Below, piece after piece: positions 18,069 to 27,992 of a DNA stretch of 58,801 bases. Within the stretch, counting starts at the first letter, position 1. Each line of letters opens with the position of its first letter. Origin of the DNA: Planctomyces sp. SH-PL62 (GTDB taxonomy: Bacteria > Planctomycetota > Planctomycetia > Planctomycetales > Planctomycetaceae). The notes under the pieces were generated by a model, which made no database searches, was not told the DNA's origin, and worked only from the letters and a program-made list of their open reading frames with translations. The position numbers and the translations under genes are program-made. The stretch spans positions 1 through 58,801 of the forward strand of contig CAMDEA010000030.1 of the NCBI GenBank assembly GCA_945893045.1. Direction: 5' to 3'.

Positions 18069-18093
18069 TTGCGAGCGGTAGCATCGCCCGCGT

Positions 18094-18151
18094 GTTCGTA
18101 GTTCCGCCTTGAGGCGGTCGTCGCGTTCCGCCTGAAGGCGGAACTTCAAAC
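18094..18151. repeat. Palindromic element, family I, copy 2
   Basis: Arms GTTCGTAGTTCCGCCTTGAG... (18094-18117) and 18128-18151 with about 20 of 24 matches around a 10-nt loop. It is the same family as 6557-6618, differing at a few arm positions. It starts 26 bp after the phosphatase stop and ends 16 bp before the next start codon. Confidence 0.78.
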
Positions 18152-18166
18152 TTCTGGAGACGCCCC

Positions 18167-19051
18167 ATGCCCGCATCTTTTCCCCGTCGTGACTTCCTCA
18201 AATCCACTCTCGCCGCATCGACGGCGGCCGCACTGCCAATGCCATTCGCACTGGCCGATGAGGCGAAGAAGCCAAAGCTCCGGATCGCGGTCAAGTACGG
18301 GATGATCAAGCACGATGGCTCGATTGAGGACAAGTTCAACCTCATCAAAAAGCTCGGCCTGCAAGGGGTCGAGGTGGACAGCCCTAGCGGGTTGAACAAG
18401 GCCGAGGCCAAGGCGGCCGCCGCGAAGACCGGGATTGTGATTCACGGCGTCATCGACAGCGTTCACTGGCGCGACACGCTGTCGAGTTCCGGCGCCGACG
18501 TCCGAGCCAAAGGGCTGGCCGCTCTGAACGGAGCGATCGAGGACGCCGCGTTCTTCGGCTGCGATACGGTTCTGCTGGTTCCCGGTGTTGTGAAGGACGA
18601 CGTCACCTTCGAGCAGTGCTACGAACGTTCGCAAGCCGAAATCAAAAAGGCGCTGCCGCTGGCCGAGAAGCACAAAGTCAAAATCTGCATCGAGACCGTC
18701 TGGAACAATTTCATCACCAAGCCGGAGCATCTGATCTCGTTCGTGGACGACCTGAAAAGCCCGTGGGCCGGCGCGTACTTCGATTGCAGCAACATGCTCA
18801 AGTACGGCGTGTCGTCCGCCGAGTGGATTCGGAAGCTCGGCAAGCGTCTGGTGAAGTTCGACTTCAAGGGCTACAGCCACAAAAACAGTTGGTGCAAAAT
18901 CGGCGAGGGTGACGAAGACTGGCCCGAGGTTCTGAAAGCCCTCGGCGAAATCGGCTACGACGGCTGGGCCACCAGCGAAGTCGGCGGCGGCGGCGAGAAA
19001 GAATTGGCCGACATCACGGCCCGGATGAAGAAGGTGCTGGGGTTGAGTTAG
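18167..19051 (+). CDS. Tat-exported sugar-phosphate isomerase/epimerase-like protein
   Basis: 294 residues. A Tat signal (FPRRDFLKSTLAAST) precedes a TIM-barrel of the xylose-isomerase-like / AP-endonuclease-2 superfamily. Barrel strands and putative metal ligands are seen in LGLQGVEVDSP, KICIETVWNNF (Glu), AYFDCSNMLKYG (Asp), VKFDFKGY and TSEVGGGG (Glu). Planctomycetes carry many secreted members thought to act on sugars or cyclitols after polysaccharide breakdown, but the substrate cannot be assigned here. The ATG follows a TGGAGA ribosome site. It is followed by the REP/RAYT locus. Confidence 0.9.
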   Translation: MPASFPRRDFLKSTLAASTAAALPMPFALADEAKKPKLRIAVKYGMIKHDGSIEDKFNLIKKLGLQGVEVDSPSGLNKAEAKAAAAKTGIVIHGVIDSVHWRDTLSSSGADVRAKGLAALNGAIEDAAFFGCDTVLLVPGVVKDDVTFEQCYERSQAEIKKALPLAEKHKVKICIETVWNNFITKPEHLISFVDDLKSPWAGAYFDCSNMLKYGVSSAEWIRKLGKRLVKFDFKGYSHKNSWCKIGEGDEDWPEVLKALGEIGYDGWATSEVGGGGEKELADITARMKKVLGLS

Positions 19052-19077
19052 CTGTGATGACGGAGACCAATGCGGTT

Positions 19078-19278
19078 GGCCCCGGAGGGGCCGAGGAATT
19101 TAGCCGTGGGCGCAAGCCCACGGGTCGATGCACCGCGAATCATGCAGCCCCGATAGGGGCGACGCCCGAATCGGCTCACGAGCGTCGCCCCTATCGGGGC
19201 TGCGTGATTTAATGATGCGGCTCGTAACCGGGGGCTTGCGCCGCCCGGCTAAATTCCGTCGCCGCTTCGCGGCTGAAA
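19078..19278. repeat. REP cluster upstream of the RAYT gene
   Basis: Contains REP copy 1 (19078-19124, plus: a GGCCCCGGAGGGGCC head followed by AATTTAGCCGTGGGCGCAAG). An inverted repeat with perfect 22-bp arms follows (19144-19165 / 19182-19203, GCAGCCCCGATAGGGGCGAC...). REP copy 2 (19229-19278) is in the opposite orientation. The head hairpin differs between copies (GGAGGGGCC-type versus GCCGCGAAGCGGC-type) while the body is constant. Confidence 0.82.
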
Positions 19279-19313
19279 TGCAACAAGCGTCCCAACTCAC
19301 GCGAGGTATTGTC

Positions 19314-19766
19314 ATGCCCGGCACGCACACGAACCTGCTGTACCATCTCGTGTTCAGCACCAAACAACGGATGCCGATGATCTCCGACGCTCTGGCGGCG
19401 GACCTGTATCCGTACCTTGGTGGTGCCCTGCGTGGTGAGGGTGGCATTCTACTGGAAGTCGGCGGGATGCCGGATCACATTCATCTCTTGGCGAAGCTCA
19501 AGCCGACCATAGCCGTCTCGGATTTCCTGCGGCAATTGAAGGCAAACTCGTCCAAGTGGATCAACGAAGAGAAATTCAAGATTCACAAGTTCGGTTGGCA
19601 GGACGGTTACGGAGCCTTCACCCTCAGTCGGTCGCAAGTGGAGCCTGTCGCGCGATACATTCGGAGCCAGAAAGAACATCACGCGAAACAAGATTTCAAG
19701 ACGGAGTACGTTGAGTTGTTGAACCGGCACGAGGTGGATTACGAAGAGCAATATCTGTGGGATTGA
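19314..19766 (+). CDS. REP-associated tyrosine transposase (RAYT, Y1/HUH family)
   Basis: 150 residues. Single-strand HUH nuclease of the IS200/IS605-like Y1 family. Motifs: MPGTHTNLLYHLVFSTKQR, the HUH pair H55-I-H57 in GGMPDHIHLLAKLKP, and the catalytic tyrosine probably Y115 in VEPVARYIRSQKEHH. RAYTs are domesticated, usually single-copy, and are thought to mobilise REP palindromes. This one has REP sequences directly upstream and downstream and further copies 6.6 kb away, so the REPs are probably its substrates. Start at 19314 (ATG); the longer frame reads through REP DNA. No separate mobile-element ends with target duplications are evident. Confidence 0.93.
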   Translation: MPGTHTNLLYHLVFSTKQRMPMISDALAADLYPYLGGALRGEGGILLEVGGMPDHIHLLAKLKPTIAVSDFLRQLKANSSKWINEEKFKIHKFGWQDGYGAFTLSRSQVEPVARYIRSQKEHHAKQDFKTEYVELLNRHEVDYEEQYLWD

Positions 19767-19785
19767 ATTGAGAGTTCGATCTGGC

Positions 19786-19875
19786 GTCGCCCCTCCGGGG
19801 CTTTTTGAATTCGTTTGTCACTCCAACCGTGGGCTCGCGCCCACGGCTAAATTCCATCGCCCCTCCGGGGCTTAA
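19786..19875. repeat. REP sequences downstream of the RAYT gene
   Basis: A hairpin TCGCCCCTCCGGGGC-type sequence (19786-19801) is followed by REP copy 3 (19823-19875, minus orientation). Copy 3 contains CCGTGGGCTCGCGCCCACGG, TAAATTCC and a second CCCCTCCGGGG head. The body matches copies 1 and 2. Confidence 0.82.
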
Positions 19876-19894
19876 CCGCATCACGAATCCGACT

Positions 19895-21292
19895 ATGACA
19901 CAACCCATCCAGTTCCCGAATGAAGCCCGATCCAATGCCGCTCGCCAAGTTGTCTCCGAATGCGAGGCGCTCGCGCTGCGGACGTTTACTCCGACTCAAG
20001 CCGTGCTCGCCAAGTCGGCGGGCGTGTTCCATTGGACGCCGGAGAATCGGCGGCTGTACGACTACAGCTCAGGCGTGTTGGTCGCGAACTTGGGGCACAA
20101 TCCGAAGCGATGGCTCGGACGGTTGGCGGGATACATGGGTTGGTCGGCCGAGATGCTCAAGCCATCGAACGGGTTTGATGACTATTACCCAGCCGTGCCG
20201 CTGACGGCGTACAACGCGGTCACGGAGATCGAAACTCGCGCGACCGAGCGGTTGGTCAAGAGCCTGCAAGCCTCGCCGGGCGGTGGTCGATTGCAGACGG
20301 TGATGTGGGCCGCGTCCGGCAGCGAGGCGGTGCAGAAGGCGCTGTGGGCCTGTCTGCATCGGGACGAATCGCGAGACATCATCCTCGCGACGCGCTACGG
20401 CTTTCACGGCAAGAAGGGACTCGCCGGAGCCGTCACCGGTTGCGAGACCGATCACGATCGCGACCCGCGCGTGAAGTTCATCGCCTTCCCGATGGCCGAG
20501 TGCGATGACGTCAGCAAATACGGCGCGACGTTCGATCCCGCGCCGTACGTTGGCGAGTTGGAAAAGGTCTGGGCTGAGTACGGTGAGCGTCTCAACTGTC
20601 TGATCACCGAGCCGTACCTCGGCGGCGGTGGCAGCTTCCATCCTCCGGCAGATTACCTGCAACTGCTGCAACGCTTCTGCCGAGCACACGACATCGCGTT
20701 CATTCTCGATGAAGTGCAAGCTAACTTTGGCCGCTGCGGTCGGATGTACGCCTTCGAGTCCTACGGCCTCGAGCCGGACTTCGTGACGCTCGGCAAAGGC
20801 TTGGGCAACGGCGTCCCGGTCAGCGCGGCAGTCGGCCGAGCGGACCTCATCTCCAGCCTGAAATACGGCGAAGCCTCCGACACCTGGTCCGGCAACCCTC
20901 TCGGCTGCGCGGCGGTGCTCGCGACGCTCGACGAATTTGAAGCCAACCCGATCCTCGAACACACGCGAGCACTCACGTCGGCCTTCTTCGAGGGCCTCAA
21001 CCGCCTGAAAGAAACCGGTCTGATCGCGAAAGTCCGCGGCGAACGCGAGGGCCTCGTGTACGGCATCGAGTGCGCCCCGCGCGACAACCTCACCGCGAAC
21101 GAGGTCGCCGTGCGCATCGTCGAAGCCTGCTACCTGGGCCTCGGCGAAGACGGCATCCACCTGCTCGGCGCGCTGGCCGGCAAGGTGCTGCGAGTCAGCC
21201 CCCCGCTGACCATCAGCCGCGCGGACGCCAAGACGTCGCTCGATCTGCTCTACGACATCTGCCTCAAGCTGGCGGAACGGTTGCCGAAGTAG
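19895..21292 (+). CDS. Class III PLP-dependent aminotransferase
   Basis: 465 residues of the fold-type I, class III aminotransferase family (relatives act on omega-amino acids, ornithine, GABA or glutamate-1-semialdehyde). Visible motifs: MWAASGSEAVQKALWACL, ATRYGFHGKKGLAGAV, the cofactor Asp in FILDEVQANFGRCG, the Schiff-base Lys in VTLGKGLGNGVPVSAAVG, and DTWSGNPLGCAA. The C-terminal domain ends VLRVSPPLTISRADAKTSLDLLYD. The start at 19895 is preferred because the upstream extension lies entirely in REP DNA. The substrate cannot be set from sequence alone. The stop codon abuts a palindromic element. Confidence 0.93.
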   Translation: MTQPIQFPNEARSNAARQVVSECEALALRTFTPTQAVLAKSAGVFHWTPENRRLYDYSSGVLVANLGHNPKRWLGRLAGYMGWSAEMLKPSNGFDDYYPAVPLTAYNAVTEIETRATERLVKSLQASPGGGRLQTVMWAASGSEAVQKALWACLHRDESRDIILATRYGFHGKKGLAGAVTGCETDHDRDPRVKFIAFPMAECDDVSKYGATFDPAPYVGELEKVWAEYGERLNCLITEPYLGGGGSFHPPADYLQLLQRFCRAHDIAFILDEVQANFGRCGRMYAFESYGLEPDFVTLGKGLGNGVPVSAAVGRADLISSLKYGEASDTWSGNPLGCAAVLATLDEFEANPILEHTRALTSAFFEGLNRLKETGLIAKVRGEREGLVYGIECAPRDNLTANEVAVRIVEACYLGLGEDGIHLLGALAGKVLRVSPPLTISRADAKTSLDLLYDICLKLAERLPK

Positions 21293-21437
21293 GGTGGCAC
21301 AGCTTGCTTCAAGCTGTGTGCGAAGCACAGGAAACTTGGAGTCCGCGCGGATTCCAAGGTGAGCAATGAATTGTCGTTGAGGATCAATACCAAGCTTCCG
21401 ATGCTGCGCACACAGCTTGAAGCAAGCTGTGCCACCC
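21292..21437. repeat. Inverted repeat after the aminotransferase gene
   Basis: Arms of about 31 bp at 21292-21322 (GGGTGGCACAGCTTGCTTCA...) and 21407-21437 are nearly perfect inverses separated by 84 bp. The left arm starts on the last base of the aminotransferase stop codon. Confidence 0.85.
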
Positions 21438-21509
21438 GGATTGCTCTGTGTCCATTGCTCGCCCGGTTGTAGAACACCGCCTCTCATCCCACATCGCACG
21501 GAGGCGAGC

Positions 21510-23321
21510 ATGGTGTTGCCACGCGGGTCGGAGTCTTGGCGGAGGATGTCTCGGTTTCGGCGGCAGTCGCTGGTGAAGCCGTTGGCGGCGGAGGTGTTGG
21601 AGCCTCGCTGCTTGATGACCGAGGCGACGGGCACGCTCGCGGCGGCGGACGCGGCTCCGCTGACCGGAGCGGTGGTGGTGGACGCCTCGCTGTGGGACGA
21701 CGCCGGCCTGACGCTGCAACAAATCGGCGACCTGCTGCACGTCTTCCGCACCGACACGCAGACCGACGTCATCACGCCCATGCTGGCCAGCCAAATCACC
21801 AGCCTGAACATCATCGGCCGAGACAACGCGGCGGACGTGCTCACGATTGATCTGTGGAACGTATCGGCAGATTTGTGGGCGACTTGGCCTTGGATCGCTC
21901 CGAAGCTGAGTTTTGATGGAGGAGCCGGTCCTGAGACCGATTACCTTCGGTTGGTATTTGCTCCGGATCGGGCTCATCCGACGACGGGAGAAGTGACCTA
22001 CCTCCCAAGATCAATCCAATCAGGAGAGGTCTATGGCAACGTCGCTGACATTGATGGTGACGTATCTCACGACTTCCGTTTCCAATATCAGAACTTCGAG
22101 TTGGTACAAGAACGGAATACGTTTGAGTCCGTATGGCGCAACGTCAACTTCTTAGGCCCCGAAGACAATCAGATCATTTACGACGAGCAAGCCATGACAC
22201 TGACGGATCGTACGACACGATTCGTCGTGCAATTTGGTATTAGCGAAAGAATGTTTTTGTCAGTGAAGTGCGGGGACGGCAACGACTTGTTTAATACCAA
22301 TTCAACCTCCGGGTCAGGATTGGCTTGGGTCCGCGGAGGAAACGGCAACGACACCCTCATCGGCGGTTCGGCCACCGATCAATTTGAGGGTGGTGCCGGA
22401 AATGATCTGCTCATTGGGAACAGCGGTCCTGATAGTCTCCGTGGCGAGGAAGGGAACGACACGCTTCTTGGTGGAAATGGCGATGATCGAATGAGCCCAG
22501 GATTCGGAAATGATTCTCTGGATGGCGGTGAGGGAACTGACGACTTGAGTCAAGGAATCTACGGCACTTACGTTTCAGTTTTGGCAGATCGTGTTTACGG
22601 CTCCGGTATGAATTCTGTCTTGAACAGTGTGGAAGCCGCATGGCTGGATGGTGGAGGATTTGGCGGGATTCGAATTGATGCCTCGAAGTTTGGTGGACCG
22701 GTCACTCTCCAAACTGGAATTGGCGACGACACGCTCATTGGCGGCGCATCTGATGATCGGCTTGAAGGAGGCGGAGGCAATGATCTTTTGCAAGGCGGTG
22801 CCGGAAATGACACGCTCGATGGCGGCAGCGGCGAGAACACCCTTTGGGCTGGCGATGGAAACGATACGTTGGTGAAGAATAGCCGTCGTGATGTCTTGCA
22901 CTGGAGAGATCCGGCGACAGCCGATCCGACACCATCCGTGGTCGTCAATCATTCGGTAAAAAACAACGACGGAAACTCAGCAGCAACCAATAGCAGTGGC
23001 AATGTGTCGGATGACACCAGCGTCATACCCACTGACGGCAGAGATTCCTCGGACTTGCCATCGCCCGGCGATGTTCTGCTGATTGGCCAAGGGATCGCGA
23101 CGGTTGGAATTGAGTATCGCGAGTTGGCGGAGTTCGACACCGCCAGTTTCGACTCCGAACCGGAGGACGGCGAGGGACCAACCGAAGAAACGCTCGCAGA
23201 CAGCAGCGATCTCGCGGCCAACGACGACTTCAACTTCACAGACGTGGGTGAAGGACTCGAACTGGATGCCGCGCTGAGTGATGACTTCCTCGTGTCGCTC
23301 GCTGAGACGTTGCCGAACTGA
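21510..23321 (+). CDS. LEPR-XLL protein with RTX calcium-binding repeats
   Basis: 603 residues, probably exported or surface-bound. The basic N-terminus contains LVKPLAAEVLEPRCLMTEA, matching the LEPR-XLL signature common at the N-terminus of large planctomycete exoproteins. Residues about 260-330 and 400-455 carry hemolysin-type nonapeptide repeats (GGNGNDTLIGG, GGAGNDLLIG, GGGGNDLLQGG), which form Ca2+-binding beta-rolls. The C-terminus is acidic and Ser/Thr/Asp-rich, without an obvious type I secretion partner nearby. The start at 21510 has a CGGAGGCGAGC ribosome site; the longer frame would start in the preceding palindrome. Function is unknown, with matrix or adhesion roles likely. Confidence 0.87.
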   Translation: MVLPRGSESWRRMSRFRRQSLVKPLAAEVLEPRCLMTEATGTLAAADAAPLTGAVVVDASLWDDAGLTLQQIGDLLHVFRTDTQTDVITPMLASQITSLNIIGRDNAADVLTIDLWNVSADLWATWPWIAPKLSFDGGAGPETDYLRLVFAPDRAHPTTGEVTYLPRSIQSGEVYGNVADIDGDVSHDFRFQYQNFELVQERNTFESVWRNVNFLGPEDNQIIYDEQAMTLTDRTTRFVVQFGISERMFLSVKCGDGNDLFNTNSTSGSGLAWVRGGNGNDTLIGGSATDQFEGGAGNDLLIGNSGPDSLRGEEGNDTLLGGNGDDRMSPGFGNDSLDGGEGTDDLSQGIYGTYVSVLADRVYGSGMNSVLNSVEAAWLDGGGFGGIRIDASKFGGPVTLQTGIGDDTLIGGASDDRLEGGGGNDLLQGGAGNDTLDGGSGENTLWAGDGNDTLVKNSRRDVLHWRDPATADPTPSVVVNHSVKNNDGNSAATNSSGNVSDDTSVIPTDGRDSSDLPSPGDVLLIGQGIATVGIEYRELAEFDTASFDSEPEDGEGPTEETLADSSDLAANDDFNFTDVGEGLELDAALSDDFLVSLAETLPN

Positions 23322-23330
23322 TTCCCAAGG

Positions 23331-23591
23331 TCAGTCGCGATAGACATCGCGTCGGTGGCCGACTTTCACCACGGTGATGACCAAGGTGCGGTCGTGAATC
23401 TCGTAGAGGATGCGGTAGTCACCTTGCCGGACACGGTACTGTTCGTGGCCGCTCAATTTGATGCAGCCGCTGGGGCGCGGATCAGTCACCAGCGATTGAA
23501 TCTTGGCGACGACTCGTTGGCGGTCCTTACGCGGGAGCGATTCGATCTCTTTCGCGGCCGACGGCTTGATGAGCAGCTCATAGCTTGCCAC
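23331..23591 (-). CDS. RelE/ParE-family toxin
   Basis: 86 residues from a GTG start. Matches the small RelE/ParE fold: ASYELLIKPSAAKEIESLPRK, then RVVAKIQSLVTDPRP, HEQYRVRQGDYRILYEIHD and VVKVGHRRDVYRD. The GHRRDVY ending and R-x-R-x-GDYR core are typical of RelE-type ribosome-dependent mRNA interferases. It overlaps the upstream antitoxin gene by 14 bp, the normal antitoxin-first order. The longer reading from 23690 would lie within the antitoxin and is rejected. Confidence 0.9.
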   Translation of the reverse strand: MASYELLIKPSAAKEIESLPRKDRQRVVAKIQSLVTDPRPSGCIKLSGHEQYRVRQGDYRILYEIHDRTLVITVVKVGHRRDVYRD

Positions 23592-23808
23592 GGCGTTTCC
23601 AGTCCTGCACAACGTCCTGGAATGACAAACTCGGCTCGCTGGCTCGCTCCTCGAAGGCAGCAAGATCGGCAGCGTCTTCGGCAAGCGCACGTCGCAGAGC
23701 CTCGTTCACAAGGCACGAAACGCTCTGATCCAGCTTCGTCGCTTGGCGACGCACACGCTGATGCAGCTTGGGATCCAAATAGACGGTGACTCGTTTGGTG
23801 GTAGACAT
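23578..23808 (-). CDS. Ribbon-helix-helix antitoxin
   Basis: 76 residues. N-terminal TTKRVTVYLDPKLHQRVRRQA fits a ribbon-helix-helix DNA-binding fold (CopG/MetJ type), and the C-terminal tail (SEPSLSFQDVVQDWKRRGKL) is the likely toxin-binding region. Start at 23808 (ATG, third codon after an in-frame alternative ATG at 23817). It would neutralise the RelE-like toxin downstream and autorepress the pair. The two genes sit between convergent large genes, an RTX protein and ftsK. Confidence 0.88.
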   Translation of the reverse strand: MSTTKRVTVYLDPKLHQRVRRQATKLDQSVSCLVNEALRRALAEDAADLAAFEERASEPSLSFQDVVQDWKRRGKL

Positions 23809-23840
23809 GGCGAACATTGTGTGGCGCTAAGGAACACTCG

Positions 23841-26282
<2,442 letters not shown>

Positions 26283-26440
26283 TGTGCTCAAGGCTACCCG
26301 GCAAACTTCAGCGAGATCGGCGGCACTCGCTTAAAGCGTGGCGAAATGACCTCACGCAGCGCGACTCAACGCATCGCAGCGATCGGAACAATGCGCGAAA
26401 GACTTCCGGTCGTAGCAGTCGTGCCCAATGCTCATCACCA

Positions 26441-26646
26441 GCCGCGAAGCGGCGACGGAGTTTCGCCGCGGGTGCAAGCCCACGGTTTTCGGGACTTTGA
26501 GCGGAATGGCGCTAGCCACCGGTGTCGTGTTGGCGAATTTCCTTGCGAAATACCGGCGGCTAGCGCCGTGCCGCTCACTCATCGAGTGGCAAAGTCAGTG
26601 CCATTGGGCTTGCGCCCACGGCTAAACTCCGTCGTCGCTTCGCGGC
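26441..26646. repeat. REP pair enclosing a second palindrome (intergenic ftsK-tilS)
   Basis: REP copy 4 (26441-26485, plus) and REP copy 5 (26601-26646, minus) share GCCGCGAAGCG-CGACGGAGTTT and the CGGGYGCAAGCCCA body with the REPs around the RAYT gene. Between them lies family II copy 2 (26498-26523 / 26552-26577, TGAGCGGAATGGCGCTAGCC...). Elsewhere in this 400-bp gap (26283-26681) I see only the divergent upstream regions of ftsK and tilS. Confidence 0.82.
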
Positions 26647-26681
26647 AAAAAAATTGCAACTTCAAGACCATTGGATCAAGT

Positions 26682-27719
26682 ATGCCTCCCACGTCAGAAA
26701 TGCTGCCGATGTTTCTGACGAGCCTTCAAACGGGTCTGCACCGGTGCGATACGATCGGGAAGAGCGTGTTGGTAGCGGTCTCCGGAGGAGCGGACAGCGT
26801 CGCCCTGCTGCGCGGATTGGTACAACTGCAACCGGCATTGAACCTGACGCTGCGAGCGGCGCACCTCAATCATCAATTGCGCGGGTCAGACGCCGACGCC
26901 GACGCCGCTTGGGTGCGGAGTTTATGCGAGCGATTCAACGTCCCGTGCGACATCGAAACCGTACCGGTTCGAGAGTTGGCCGAACGAACTCGACGCGGTC
27001 TTGAGGAGACGGCGCGCGACGCACGCTATGACTTCTTGCGATCTGCTGCCGAGCGACATCACTGCGACGATGTCGCCACTGCCCACACCGCCGACGATCA
27101 GGCCGAGACTGTGCTGCATCACATCCTGCGCGGCACCGGATTGACCGGCCTGCGGGGCATGGAATGGTCACGATGCCTGGATGAATCTTCGCCGCCGCCG
27201 AAATTGCCGCGGCTCATTCGGCCAATGCTTTCAACCTGGCGAATTGACATCGAACAATTCCTCGGTGAGCTGGGCCAAGACTTCCGGCAGGACGCGACCA
27301 ATCAAGATGTCTCGCTGACTCGCAATCGTCTGCGTCACGAACTGCTGCCTCAATTGGAACGTGAGTTCAATCCACGAGTCCGCGAACATCTCTGCCAACT
27401 GGCGGAACAAGCCGCCGATTGCGATGCCGTGCTGCGCATCGCCGCCGACGCGCTGTTGCAAACTGTGTCGCTCGATCAATCAGACAACATCGTGCGTCTC
27501 CGCTGCGATGAGTTGGCGAAAGCCACGCGGCCGCTCGTCCGCGAACTGTTTGTCCGCGTGTGGCAACAGCAACAATGGCTGCGTCTGTCGATGACCTATT
27601 CTCACTGGGACCGCTTGGCCGACTTGGTCCACTCCGAGCCACCGACCGCAATCCATCTGCCCGGCCGAATTCTCGCGAGCCGCCGCGCCAATATGCTGGT
27701 GCTGGAACTCCAGATGTAA
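26682..27719 (+). CDS. tilS: tRNA(Ile)-lysidine synthetase
   Basis: 345 residues. Converts C34 of the CAU-anticodon tRNA-Ile to lysidine, using ATP and lysine; essential for reading AUA codons. The N-terminal PP-loop S34-GGADSVALLRGL is intact, followed by AAHLNHQLRGSDADADAAWV, DDVATAHTADDQAETVLHHILRGTGL and NRLRHELLPQLEREFNP. The C-terminal substrate domain is short compared with the E. coli enzyme, similar to minimal TilS types. The longer open frame from 26130 crosses REP DNA and encodes nothing recognisable, so the start at 26682 is preferred. Divergent from ftsK. Confidence 0.93.
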   Translation: MPPTSEMLPMFLTSLQTGLHRCDTIGKSVLVAVSGGADSVALLRGLVQLQPALNLTLRAAHLNHQLRGSDADADAAWVRSLCERFNVPCDIETVPVRELAERTRRGLEETARDARYDFLRSAAERHHCDDVATAHTADDQAETVLHHILRGTGLTGLRGMEWSRCLDESSPPPKLPRLIRPMLSTWRIDIEQFLGELGQDFRQDATNQDVSLTRNRLRHELLPQLEREFNPRVREHLCQLAEQAADCDAVLRIAADALLQTVSLDQSDNIVRLRCDELAKATRPLVRELFVRVWQQQQWLRLSMTYSHWDRLADLVHSEPPTAIHLPGRILASRRANMLVLELQM

Positions 27720-27780
27720 TCACTTCGCGAGCGTGATGGCAGCGCTCTCACGCGACCGTTAGCATTCGCTCCGCTTTCCT

Positions 27781-27866
27781 GGCCGAATGGCGAAATAGGC
27801 AGACGCACAGGACTTAAAATCCTGGGTCCCGAAAGGGGCGTGCGGGTTCGATTCCCGCTTCGGCTA
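27781..27866 (+). tRNA. tRNA-Leu (anticodon UAA)
   Basis: 86 nt with the long variable arm of class II tRNAs (GGGTCCCGAAAGGGG region). Anticodon loop CTTAAAA, T-loop TTCGATT, discriminator A73, CCA not encoded. Acceptor GGCCGAA pairs with TTCGGCT, making the first pair G1-U72 rather than the usual G-C. Confidence 0.95.
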
Positions 27867-27880
27867 TCTTCATCAACAAC

Positions 27881-27914
27881 GGACTTGCGAGTTTGTTTCG
27901 CGAGTCCTCTTTTG
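27881..27914 (+). terminator. Intrinsic terminator after tRNA-Leu
   Basis: A 10-bp stem GGACTTGCGA / TCGCGAGTCC (one G-T wobble) with a 7-nt loop is followed by TCTTTTGTTG, 14 bp past the tRNA. Confidence 0.75.
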
Positions 27915-27992
27915 TTGGAATGACGGTGAGTGCTCCAGAAGAGCGACCTTGTTTTCATGAGGCGTCTCAGGTTCTGGAATCGGAGCCGGTCG

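Noticed and set aside
19078..19875. A complete IS200/IS605 insertion sequence
   Set aside because: The transposase has the RAYT form and is surrounded by REP palindromes shared with a distant locus, not by unique element ends with a TnpB gene.
20069..21844. 591-codon minus-strand open frame opposite the aminotransferase
   Set aside because: It overlaps a well-supported aminotransferase and a palindrome and shows no family motif; GC-rich codon bias explains it.
27781..27914. tRNA-Leu as an integration site for a genomic island
   Set aside because: No integrase gene and no direct repeat of the tRNA 3' end was seen downstream; the following cyclase looks native.
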